From contig SAXG01000004.1 of assembly GCA_012932865.1 (NCBI GenBank), positions 1,302,001 through 1,366,000 of the forward strand: a DNA stretch of 64,000 nucleotides, in the 5' to 3' direction. Source of the DNA: Amylostereum areolatum. Its lineage: Eukaryota > Basidiomycota > Agaricomycetes > Russulales > Stereaceae. Shown piece after piece: positions 11,987-20,372 of the stretch. A program made the position numbers and the translations under genes. The stretch's first letter is position 1, and each line of letters opens with the position of its first letter. The notes beneath the pieces were generated by a model. It saw only the letters and a program-made list of their open reading frames with translations, had not been told where the DNA came from and made no database searches.

Positions 11987-12256
11987 TCAATCGTAAGCGG
12001 GAATCTCGTACATAATCAGACATGAGTCGTAAGTAAGCGATGCATCCAGTGCGTCGCTGGGAAAGATGCTAAGCGTTTCGCCTTCCTCATAGCGATAGGA
12101 ACCGGTATAGTAGAGAAGTCCGAGGAAAATATGCGTACGAGTGAGGGCGCAGTCCGTGATCAGTCCGAGGAGTATCGTAAGGAGAAGTCGTAAATGCGGG
12201 ATGATGGGAACGAGATGGAGACGTAACTGATGATGATAAAAATGGTCCGAGTGCAT
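11987..12256 (-). CDS. Possible accessory ORF with hydrophobic segments, 89 aa
   Basis: The ATG-started frame has hydrophobic stretches LVPIIPHLRLLLTILLGLIT and THIFLGLLYYTG followed by an acidic tail. It sits between the two better-supported accessory frames. No family resemblance was seen, and chance coding cannot be excluded. Confidence 0.25.
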   Translation of the reverse strand: MHSDHFYHHQLRLHLVPIIPHLRLLLTILLGLITDCALTRTHIFLGLLYYTGSYRYEEGETLSIFPSDALDASLTYDSCLIMYEIPAYD

Positions 12257-12283
12257 GTGATGGATGAAAGATCGTCCGTGCGC

Positions 12284-13276
12284 TTACCAGGTCTCCGGCC
12301 AGTGAACCTTCGACTCTTCCACTTCTTGCAAGTCCCAGTCCTCTTCTTTCCAGAAGAGATCGTCGACGCGCCAAGAGTGGTTGAATCGCGAGGGAGGTTC
12401 CCGCTGAGTGCGGAGTGCCGCGTCCTCCCAGTACAGCCACTGTTCGGTGGCGTGTTGGGCGGCTTCGTGAGTTAGGCTTTCACGTCGCGTGAGGAAGCCC
12501 AGAAGCTGCCTGTGGGCGCGGGTGGTAGCGTCGGTACGTCGGAGGTGGGGGTGGGACATCAGTGTTCCTGGACCGTAGCTGGTATCCGGATGGCTCGGGC
12601 GAGGAAGAGGAGTCCGTGGTCGGAGAGGGTAGCATGACCGTGATCGGGGGAAGTGAGGGGGAGCGTTCTTGTGACGGGGACAGTCTCGGCGGAGATGGCC
12701 TCGCTCGCCGCATTTCCAGCAGCGTTTCCGCGGCTTCACAGGAATCGCGTCCCACTGTTCCTGCGTCCACGTAGTCGGCTCGCCGCTCCATGGGTCCGAG
12801 GGATTCTCGGCTACTTCCTTCGTTTGGTCGTTCGCCGGATCGTCCTCTTCCTCCGCCGAACTGTCCAATTCCGTTGACTTGCACCCCTGTCTCCCGCGAG
12901 CTTGGATTTCCATCATCCGTTGGATTATCTCCTGGATCTTGTCGCAGTTCCTCATCGCCCGACTTATCGGGGAAGTCGACGTCTCTGATCCGCTTGAGTG
13001 ATCTTCCGTCGGAGTCGACAGATTCATGTTTACGTCGCTGTGGGGTGACTCGGGGATCTTGGGCGATGGGATCACTAGTGTGGTCGGGGTGTGGGCGTAG
13101 GAAGGAGGGATAATCAGGGGGGTTTCTGTTCCAGAATCTCCGGAGCTCTGCGACGTTGAGTATAGCTGCTGCGCTAGCTTCCGGAGTCGTCGAAGGAGTT
13201 TGACCTCCCTCTCTTCCATCTCGGTCGAGAGCGTTAGGTACCTCGAGTCTAGCTGCAGAAACTCCTCGTCGAGCAT
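12284..13276 (-). CDS. Accessory zinc-knuckle (CCHC) protein downstream of pol
   Basis: The frame encodes 330 aa. An N-terminal coiled coil (STEMEEREVKLLRRLRKLAQQL, about residues 16-38) is followed by a Ser/Thr/Pro- and acid-rich middle, a perfect CX2CX4HX4C zinc knuckle (CWKCGERGHLRRDC, about 190) and a Trp-rich C-terminus. A second nucleic-acid-binding knuckle protein 3' of pol is additional to the one in Gag. Upstream in the same frame the coiled coil continues for tens of codons (ERISDLRQESADV), interrupted by one TAG just before 13276. The original protein therefore probably started nearer 13456 and this copy carries a nonsense mutation, or an unseen intron is used. An overlapping frame (12480-13670) lacks any motif and is probably a shadow. 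Confidence 0.55.
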   Translation of the reverse strand: MLDEEFLQLDSRYLTLSTEMEEREVKLLRRLRKLAQQLYSTSQSSGDSGTETPLIIPPSYAHTPTTLVIPSPKIPESPHSDVNMNLSTPTEDHSSGSETSTSPISRAMRNCDKIQEIIQRMMEIQARGRQGCKSTELDSSAEEEDDPANDQTKEVAENPSDPWSGEPTTWTQEQWDAIPVKPRKRCWKCGERGHLRRDCPRHKNAPPHFPRSRSCYPLRPRTPLPRPSHPDTSYGPGTLMSHPHLRRTDATTRAHRQLLGFLTRRESLTHEAAQHATEQWLYWEDAALRTQREPPSRFNHSWRVDDLFWKEEDWDLQEVEESKVHWPETW

Positions 13277-13803
13277 CTTGATGTGATTCCCTAAGATGCT
13301 CTAGACGTCGGCCGACTCCTGCCTGAGATCGCTGATCCGTTCCCTGGCCTGCTCGAGAGCTACTCCGGCTATCATGTGGGCTATCTGACTTTCTAGCATC
13401 GGGGAATCGGGCGTTGGGACTTCCGTTGCTCCGGGCAACGGGGATTGCATTAGCACCTGTGAGGAATCCAGGCGCTTTAGTTGGGGTTCTTCTGTGTGCT
13501 TCTAAGCGGCTTACCCCTTGTTCTTCCGTCTGGTCCTGACCTAGACGGAGGAGATGCCGTCTTAATTGCGAGGATAGTTGCGGATCGAGCGATGAAGCAG
13601 TCTCCGCAGAGGGCGCGTTCCTGTTGAGTGTGGTGTACTTTGTGACAAACGAGGCGGAGGCGGTCGACATTGCTGGGAGTGACGATTGGATTGGTGGAAG
13701 AGGTGTTGGCTGCGTTTGGGGTGGTGGACATTGGTGCTCTGTCTCGTCGAACCCAAGGGGTTTTTATCCCCTCTCTTTGGCAGTGCATTCGCCTGAATGA
13801 GTT

Positions 13804-16800
13804 TCACCAGTGTTTTACTTTCGTCTTGCGTTTCTTTCGTCGTGTTGGCCTTCGCTCTTGTTGCGTTGCAGTGATCTCGTCGAGATCAGTAGATTCTTCG
13901 TTGGTCTCTTTGATTGGCTTTGGTGGCAACCTCGGTGCCTTCGGGTTATTCCGGTGGAACTCTGTGATCGCATCTTTTGATCCTTCGAGATTAGATGCTG
14001 GTTCCCATGTGTTACCGGAGTCTGGGTAGCCTTTCCATTTTACGAAATAATGTAATGGTTCGGAATATCGTTTGTCTAGTTTCGAGGCTATTATTGTTTC
14101 TAGTTCATAGAGTTCTTCATCGTTTACTAGTTCCGGAGGCGGTTTTTCGTAAGCTTCTCCATATTGTTCTGTTTCTTTGAACGGAATTAATAGTGCCGCG
14201 TGAAATACCGGATGTATTTTCCACTTTGCCGGTAGTTCTAAGCGATAGGTTACTGGTCCTATTACCTTTTCAATTTTGAATGGGCCAAATCGCTTTGGTG
14301 CTAGTTTAGTTTTCGGGTATACCGTGTTAAGATTTTTCCCATCTAACCATACTTGATCACCCTGTTTGAGTTGATCTCTCAGTGTGAACGTTTGATCATG
14401 TTGCATCTTCATTAATTTGGCAGCTATTTCCAGACTTGCTTCTGCGTTGTCCCATGCGTCCTTAAAGTTCTTTATTCTTTCTTCGGCCGTCGGTATTCGC
14501 GGATCGGTTGGTATTGCCGGGTTGAAAACCGGTTGATACCCGTGTAGGAGTTCAAATGGGGAAGCTTTCGTAGCTGAATGTTGTCTTATATTGTGTGCGA
14601 ATTCCGCTTTTGGTAGAAGTTTTGCCCAATTCGTTTGATCTCCGTTGCAGAATGCTCGAAGATATTGTTCTAACTCTTGATTCACTCTTTCTGTTTCGCC
14701 GTCCGTTTGGGGATGATACGCTGTGCTGAGCGACGAGATAACTCCGAGACTTTCGCAGATGGATTGGAATACTTTGGATGCGAATTGAGGGCCTCTGTCC
14801 GATATCATTCTTTTCCATAGTCCAAATCGTCTGTAAACATTGTCGATCAGAAGATCAGCTGTCTCTTCTGCGTTGATCGTCTTTAGGCACGGTGTGAATA
14901 CTGCGGTTTTGGTGAACCTGTCGACGACTACGTTGATCGAATCGAATCCATTGGAGATCGGAAGATCTGTAATGAAATCTGATGTGATTGTTTCCCATGG
15001 TCGTTCTGGTATTTCCGTAGGTTGTAGTGGATGTTTTGCCGGATGCGTGACATTCTTTGTTGACTGGCATACGGGACATCCTTGGACATAGCTTTTTACG
15101 AAGGAAATCATCTTCGGCCACCAAAAGTTTCTCTGTACCAGTTCTAAGGTTTTCATCTCTCCTGGATGTCCAATCGTTTGGAGATCATGATGCGATTTCA
15201 GGATCATACGTCGCAGTTCGAGATTCTGTGGTACGTAGATCTTTCCTTTCCTGATGATCAGATCGTTCTCGAAGTTCCAATCTTCGATTCCTTTTGCAAG
15301 GGTACGTGGTCCTGATTTTTTGATCGTATCCAACGCTGTCCAAATTTCATCATCCAGGTGTGAGAAGTTCCTTAGTTCTCTGAGAAGCTCTTTATCTCCG
15401 ATTGCTTCAACAGTTCCCCTTCCGGTGGCTCTTGCCTTGAATATCGAAGGATGGAGCAGGATTTGTTCGTCGTTATCTGGAATGTCTTCTTTATGATCTG
15501 ATCTTCTAGAAAGTCCGTCCGCTTTGTTTGTACTTCCTGGTTTGTGCACCAGGGTGTAGTTGAAGCGGGATAGGTACAGGCTCCATCGCGCTTGTCGTCG
15601 ATTAAGTTTCTGTGCTGTTGTAAAATATTCTAGATTCTTATGGTCTGTCCAGATTTCAATCTTGTGGTTTGCTCCTTCTAGATAGTGTCGCCAGTGCTCT
15701 AGGGCTTTTACCACTCCCAAGAGTTCTTTGTCGTATATTTCGTAATTCTGTTCCGCCGGTGACAATGATTTGGACAGGTACGCGACCGGATGCCATCTTT
15801 CGGTTTCGTCCGGTTGTGATAGGATAGCTCCGTACGCGAAGTCAGAGGCATCGCTTTCTATGCGGAACGGTTTGTTCTCATCAGGCATGATTAAGACTGG
15901 GGATGATGTGAATTCGTGTTTCAGCCTGTTGAAGGTGTTTTCACACTCGGTTGTCCAGTTCCAGTCATGGTCCTTCTTCGTGAGTTGGAATAGTGGTCTT
16001 GCGATCTTAGAATAATCTTTGATGAAACGTCGATAGAAGTTTCCAAATCCGAGGAACGATTGGACTTCTTTTACTTTCCTCGGTGTAGGCCATTCCGATA
16101 GTCCTTGAACCTTGATCGGATCCATCTGTACCTTGTTGTGCGTGATTATCACTCCTAGGTACTCAATTGATGATTGTTCGAAGAAGCACTTTTCTGGTTT
16201 CAGGAACAGATCGTTCCGTTCCAGAATTTGAAGGGCTTCTTTCATCAGTCTTCTATGTTCGTCGAGTGTTTCTGTGAATATCAATATATCGTCCATGTAT
16301 ACCACTACCTTTCCCGTGTCTATTAATCCTTTGAATAGTGCGTTCATCATTGCTTGGAATGTTGCGGGTGAGTTGGTTAGTCCGAAGAACATCACCATTG
16401 GTTCGAACAGGCCTCTGTTCGTTTTGAACGCGGCTTTCCATTGATCTCCTTCTTTGATTCGAACATTGTTGTATCCCCATCGGAGATCGAGCTTTGAGAA
16501 GATCTTAGCATCTTTGAGTTTGTCGATGAGATCTGAGATGAGTGGGATCGGGTATTCGTTTTTTACCGTGATGGAGTTGAGATAACGATAGTCCTGTACT
16601 GGTCGAAGAGATCCATCTTTCTTCTTGATGAAAAAGAAGGGCGACGATATCTCTGATTTTGATTCTCGGATGTATCCTTTTCGTAGATGTTCGTCTATGA
16701 ACGTATCTAATTCTTTTCGTTCTGGTACCGTCATCGGATACACTTTGCAATTCCGAGGTTTCCATCCTTCGGTCAGGTCTATCGCATGATCCCAAGGTCT

Positions 16801-17694
16801 ACTGATTGGGAAGTGTTCCGACGCTTTCTTTTCGAATACCTTTTGATACTGTTTGTAGCTAGATGGAATCATCTCATCGAGTGTCTTCTTCTTTTCTCCC
16901 ATGGCTGCTCTTTCTGCGAGTTCTTGTGCTTTAGTTGCTCTCACGGTTATCCAGGCACTAGTTTCGTTCGTTTCTTCTGCGACTGGTATCGCTTCTATGT
17001 TAGTTTTCCCGTAGAACGTTCTGATCGTCTTGATCTCGATGAGATCAGAATCGATTTCGGAATCTTCTTGTTCCTCTATCATTGCGTGATGGTTTGCCTT
17101 CTGTTCTTCGAACGATGGTAGGAAGGGTTCGTCCTTTCCTTGGACGGTCATTGTTTTACTCGTAGTGGAGCACGTACCTGGACATGTCTGTAGTGTAATC
17201 TGTCTCTTTCTCCAATCGATGCTAGGATTGTGTTTTTTGAGCCAAGGGGTTCCTAAGATTACTTCATCTCCTCCTAGGGCTGTGACAAATAGTCCTAGGT
17301 TTTCGCGGTGAATTTCTCCGTTGATTCCTTCCATTGTCATCGGAAGGTACACCTTTTGTTTGATCTCTCCCAAAGTGTTTCGCGATCCATCAACGTTGTA
17401 TATCGGTATCGGTTTCTTAAGTTGGATCAGATTCATCTTGTGTTTTCGCACGAAGTCTGGATGGATCAGGGTGCTACTGGCTCCGCTATCTAGCAGTGCT
17501 TTTGCTGCGGCTTTACGGAACTTTCCATGAAACATAACAGGTATATGAATTGATGGGGCGTGCGCCGCTCCATCTTGGTATGACCTTATATACACTGTTC
17601 TATTTATGTCATCCCCTGTTTCCTGCACAGGAGATTGATTTGAAAAGTTCATTGTCTGTGTCCTTTCAACAGCCGCGGTTGAAGGACGGTTCAA
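13804..17694 (-). CDS. pol: Pol polyprotein: PR-RT-RH-IN with C-terminal chromodomain
   Basis: About 1296 codons are open without interruption. In order: aspartic protease (ALLDSGASSTLIHPDF, about 65-80); reverse transcriptase (SSPFFFIKKKDGSLRPVQDY; active site YMDDILIF at about 475); RNase H (DASDFAYGAIL, about 615); integrase HHCC zinc domain (H..H..GCPVCQ, about 845-885) and DDE core (SDFITDLP, SDRGPQFAS, TDGETERVNQELEQYLR); and chromodomain (YFVKWKGYPDSGNTWEPASN, about 1235). The order RT-RH-IN and the chromodomain place it in the chromovirus branch of Ty3/Gypsy. All catalytic residues I could check are present. The frame enters from gag through a -1 shift, so its first codon is not an ATG. 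The first ATG is 14 codons in. Confidence 0.95.
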   Translation of the reverse strand: MNRPSTAAVERTQTMNFSNQSPVQETGDDINRTVYIRSYQDGAAHAPSIHIPVMFHGKFRKAAAKALLDSGASSTLIHPDFVRKHKMNLIQLKKPIPIYNVDGSRNTLGEIKQKVYLPMTMEGINGEIHRENLGLFVTALGGDEVILGTPWLKKHNPSIDWRKRQITLQTCPGTCSTTSKTMTVQGKDEPFLPSFEEQKANHHAMIEEQEDSEIDSDLIEIKTIRTFYGKTNIEAIPVAEETNETSAWITVRATKAQELAERAAMGEKKKTLDEMIPSSYKQYQKVFEKKASEHFPISRPWDHAIDLTEGWKPRNCKVYPMTVPERKELDTFIDEHLRKGYIRESKSEISSPFFFIKKKDGSLRPVQDYRYLNSITVKNEYPIPLISDLIDKLKDAKIFSKLDLRWGYNNVRIKEGDQWKAAFKTNRGLFEPMVMFFGLTNSPATFQAMMNALFKGLIDTGKVVVYMDDILIFTETLDEHRRLMKEALQILERNDLFLKPEKCFFEQSSIEYLGVIITHNKVQMDPIKVQGLSEWPTPRKVKEVQSFLGFGNFYRRFIKDYSKIARPLFQLTKKDHDWNWTTECENTFNRLKHEFTSSPVLIMPDENKPFRIESDASDFAYGAILSQPDETERWHPVAYLSKSLSPAEQNYEIYDKELLGVVKALEHWRHYLEGANHKIEIWTDHKNLEYFTTAQKLNRRQARWSLYLSRFNYTLVHKPGSTNKADGLSRRSDHKEDIPDNDEQILLHPSIFKARATGRGTVEAIGDKELLRELRNFSHLDDEIWTALDTIKKSGPRTLAKGIEDWNFENDLIIRKGKIYVPQNLELRRMILKSHHDLQTIGHPGEMKTLELVQRNFWWPKMISFVKSYVQGCPVCQSTKNVTHPAKHPLQPTEIPERPWETITSDFITDLPISNGFDSINVVVDRFTKTAVFTPCLKTINAEETADLLIDNVYRRFGLWKRMISDRGPQFASKVFQSICESLGVISSLSTAYHPQTDGETERVNQELEQYLRAFCNGDQTNWAKLLPKAEFAHNIRQHSATKASPFELLHGYQPVFNPAIPTDPRIPTAEERIKNFKDAWDNAEASLEIAAKLMKMQHDQTFTLRDQLKQGDQVWLDGKNLNTVYPKTKLAPKRFGPFKIEKVIGPVTYRLELPAKWKIHPVFHAALLIPFKETEQYGEAYEKPPPELVNDEELYELETIIASKLDKRYSEPLHYFVKWKGYPDSGNTWEPASNLEGSKDAITEFHRNNPKAPRLPPKPIKETNEESTDLDEITATQQERRPTRRKKRKTKVKHW

Positions 17695-19010
17695 AAACCC
17701 TGATTGTCTTTGAACATGTTGGCAGTGCGCGCGAACGTTTCACTGTCCATCTTGTTCACGAGCTTGGTGATTTGATCAATCGGGGATTCTTCTTCCGTTA
17801 GATTCGCCGTTCGTGCATTGATCGTCGTTTGGGTACGTTTCTCTGGGCAGTTCCTGGAGATGTGTCCTGGCTTCCGGCAATAGAAGCATGATCCTGATTT
17901 CTGAAGTTCGGTACGTTCTTGCGGGGTAAGGCGTCTGAAGTTTCGGTTATTGTTTCCGGTCTGAGCGGCTCTGGCGGTGGTAGCATTCCCTTTATTTCCG
18001 TTTCCTCTTCGGAATGGAACGTACGTCTGTGGTTTCTTGTATAGGAGGGTGAGATCGCTCGTCGGGTTCATTGGTCTCGTATAATGTCGTTGGAATGCTT
18101 GGGCTTCTCGCCAGTTATTATCGATGCGTAATGCGAGTTCATACCATTCTTCGATGTCGTTCGAGATGTGATCTCTCTTGAGGATCTCGACTACGACATC
18201 GTTGCGCAGTCCTCTCTTGAATTGGTCGATCAATGCTTTATGATCGTAACCAGCTTCCATGGCATAGTCTCTGAAGATCGTGATGTAATCTTTGGTGTCC
18301 ATAGTGCCTTGTTCCAGGCGCTGTATGTTGAATCTAGCGTCCCTTCCGGGGTCTATTTCTCCAAAGGTCTCTAAGAAGTGGTCGCGGAACACCGTCCATG
18401 GAAGGTATGCTTCTGGATCTAGGCCGCGATCTCGTATCTTATCTATTTTGCTTATTAAAAGGGATGCCCAGTGAAGGGCAGGTCCATCGGTAAGATGTGA
18501 GAGTACAAAGGTTATCTTTCGCATGTTGGCCTTATACGCGTTGGGAAATGCTATGAAGCGAAGTACGCATTGTTCGATGAACTTTGCTGCTTTCGCTCGA
18601 TCTCTTCCGTCGTATATTCCTAGTGCGTTTAGTTTGAACCCTTTGTCCTTATCTTCGGGTTTAGATCCGATTGTTCCTGTTCCTCCTGGTGGGGAATTCC
18701 CTGGTGGATACTTCGATCCTTTCGGAAGATCTGCGGTTGCTCCTCTTCCGAAAACATAGTCCTGAACTTCTTTTCCTTTCTTGTCTTCAATTGATCGGTC
18801 GGAAGGCGGTGGTGATGGTGATTGTGGCGGTCTCCATCTCATCGGTTCGGTCGCGCCGAATCCTAGGGCGAATCGAGTCTCAGGTCTCGGTTTTGCGGGA
18901 TCGGCTGGTGTCGGAGATGGAGGCGTCTTGTACGGTACATTAATTTCTCCAAGGGGGACATAGCTAGGTGCAGTGGCGGGGTTGGGTATCGAGGTGGCAG
19001 CGTCTCCCAT
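17691..19010 (-). CDS. gag: Gag polyprotein of the Gypsy element with CCHC zinc knuckle
   Basis: From its first ATG (MGDAATSIPNP) it encodes 439 aa. A Pro-rich N-terminus is followed by a retrotransposon gag/capsid-like helical region (FIEQCVLRFIAFPNAYKANM ... HWASLLIS ... FRDHFLETFGEIDPGRDARF, about 150-300) and a CX2CX4HX4C knuckle (CFYCRKPGHISRNC, about 385). The same frame stays open upstream of this ATG for about 270 codons, right up to the primer site next to the LTR, and contains no other ATG. Gag may therefore start at a non-AUG codon close to the 5' LTR, or the long leader is a decayed N-terminus. It ends TTT TGA at 17691, overlapping pol. Confidence 0.9.
   Translation of the reverse strand: MGDAATSIPNPATAPSYVPLGEINVPYKTPPSPTPADPAKPRPETRFALGFGATEPMRWRPPQSPSPPPSDRSIEDKKGKEVQDYVFGRGATADLPKGSKYPPGNSPPGGTGTIGSKPEDKDKGFKLNALGIYDGRDRAKAAKFIEQCVLRFIAFPNAYKANMRKITFVLSHLTDGPALHWASLLISKIDKIRDRGLDPEAYLPWTVFRDHFLETFGEIDPGRDARFNIQRLEQGTMDTKDYITIFRDYAMEAGYDHKALIDQFKRGLRNDVVVEILKRDHISNDIEEWYELALRIDNNWREAQAFQRHYTRPMNPTSDLTLLYKKPQTYVPFRRGNGNKGNATTARAAQTGNNNRNFRRLTPQERTELQKSGSCFYCRKPGHISRNCPEKRTQTTINARTANLTEEESPIDQITKLVNKMDSETFARTANMFKDNQGF
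17694..17700 (-). promoter_or_regulatory. -1 programmed frameshift heptamer G GGT TTT between gag and pol
   Basis: On minus, the gag codons are CAG GGT TTT TGA. The heptamer G GGT TTT fits X XXY YYZ in the zero frame and touches the gag stop. A -1 slip continues as TTG AAC CGT, which is exactly the pol frame. Confidence 0.8.
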
Positions 19011-19809
19011 TGTTGTGATGTTTTCGGGTCTTCCGAATAGATTTCCTTGTCTTCCTCTTCTGGTTCCGAAAATATCTTCGTCTGATTTGATTGATGGAGA
19101 TCTTGTTGATTTCTCTGTATGTCCTTCCGCTTCTGCTGCGCTTGATGGGCTGCTTTCTCGACTTCCTCTGGAATCAGACTTTGTTCGGGTGTCTGATACT
19201 GCTTTCTCAGGTTCTGGCGCGGTTTCTTCTGGATGCGGTGCGGTTGTTGCGACTTCTTGAGGATGCTGGGGTTCGGTCTGAGGGTTCTGTGGTGCGGTTG
19301 TCGTATCGGCTGTGTCGGTATCGGGATCAAATTCCCAGTAGTCCTTAATATTCCCGGTGTAAGGTTTCTCTTCGACTTTCTGTGCGTCCGGGTGTTTCCA
19401 GAGTTCTTCTGATGAGAGGGGCCCGATATGAGGTCTTGAATAATCTGGGCGCTTCCAATGTGAGTTGTCGTAGGTTCCGTCTTCCTTTTCTCTTTTAGAT
19501 CTATCTTTGTAGTACTCTGCTGCTGGGGGAAGGTTGTATCTGTATATGGGTGGGTTCCACTGGTACGCGTATGTCCCTTTGCTTTCTTTTGCGGTGAAGG
19601 CTCCGTCGTGATAAAAGATAAGATTATAGAGATCAAATGTCCAGTGATGATTTTCTTTTCCGTTGGGAAATTCTCGACTACAATCTGATTGAAGATAAGG
19701 GACTTCGAAGTCTGATGGTCTTTTCTCAGCGGATTGTTCCGCTGGCTCCGTGGTGGGTGTTTCGTTTGACGCTCTGCGCCAAACTGTAGGGTGAGCTAGT
19801 GTAGAGGAG

Positions 19810-19819
19810 AGCTCGTTCT
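19810..19819 (-). promoter_or_regulatory. Self-priming type primer-binding site
   Basis: On minus, AGAACGAGCT begins two nucleotides after the 5' LTR end (19822). It is the exact reverse complement of AGCTCGTTCT at 20064-20055 in the LTR, which starts 35 nt from the beginning of the TATA box and so is the expected mRNA 5' end. This is the Tf1-type arrangement, in which the transcript's own 5' end primes minus-strand synthesis. Confidence 0.75.
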
Positions 19820-19821
19820 AG

Positions 19822-20372
19822 TGTTAAGGACGGTCCTTATCACGTGACAAGCGGCTCAGGCTACAGTACTCTTACGCATGAGAGGTGGGATCAGGTGATC
19901 CAGACGTCTCGGTTTATACGAAGGTGAGGGTCAATAAGCGAAGCAGTAAGTCTTCACGGAAGACTTAGGCGAGCTTATCAACTTAGTTGGCTTGGGATTC
20001 TCTTTAGCGTTTAGAAGAGGAGGTTCTTATTAGAACAGTCCTGTATTTACAAAGAGAACGAGCTGAGGAATAGCTCGTTCGTTGAGCCTCCTTTTATATG
20101 AAAGGAGGTCGAGTAAATAAATGTACATAAGGCAACGATCGTATCAAGTATCTACGGGGACGCGACTGTGGCACAGTCGTAGCTGTGTTGTCGACATGTC
20201 GACGAACTGTGGCACTGTCGGAGCTGTGTTGTCGAGATGCCGACGAGCTGTGGCGCGGTCGTGGCTATGTCGTCGGGACGGTTACGAGCTGGGGCACAGT
20301 CGTAACTCGTCGTTTAGCAACGTCCTTCCTAATAAGTCAACAGAAATGAAGTACCTTGAACGAGTTGTAACA
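19822..20372 (-). repeat. 5' LTR of the Gypsy element (551 bp) with 41-bp U3 repeats
   Basis: It has TGTTA..TAACA ends. Four tandem 41-bp units start at 20166, 20207, 20248 and 20289 in the U3 part, upstream of the promoter in element orientation. A 15-nt-spaced hairpin (AACGAGCT/AGCTCGTT) covers the predicted start site. Confidence 0.92.
20090..20098 (-). promoter_or_regulatory. LTR TATA box
   Basis: On minus, TATAAAAGG. The position 35 nt downstream of its first T is 20064, the first base of the sequence complementary to the primer site, which supports both calls. The same box occurs in the other LTR. Confidence 0.7.

Larger units (their letters stand above)
10670..20372 (-). mobile_element. 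Complete Ty3/Gypsy chromovirus LTR retrotransposon
   Basis: The element is 9.7 kb. LTRs at 10670-11179 and 19822-20372 run TGTTA...TAACA and differ by a few substitutions plus one 41-bp repeat unit. The 5-bp target duplication TCGAC flanks it at 10665-10669 and 20373-20377. In element order (right to left) it has: 5' LTR, self-priming type primer site, gag, -1 frameshift site, pol (protease, RT, RNase H, integrase, chromodomain), a 2.6-kb accessory region, polypurine tract (11193-11180, AGAGAGGGGGATAG on minus) and 3' LTR. The near-identical LTRs, exact target duplication and open gag and pol indicate recent, possibly still competent, insertion. A chromodomain at the integrase C-terminus usually directs integration to heterochromatin, yet this copy lies in a gene. 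Confidence 0.93.

Noticed and set aside
12480..13670. 396-codon frame overlapping the zinc-knuckle ORF
   Set aside because: It has no motif, is Arg/Ser/Pro-rich, and overlaps the frame that holds the CCHC knuckle and coiled coil. It is probably a shadow, at most its first third being coding.
18863..19636. 257-codon frame in the gag leader
   Set aside because: It lies in another frame over the open gag leader and has a Gln/Lys/Pro bias expected of a shadow.
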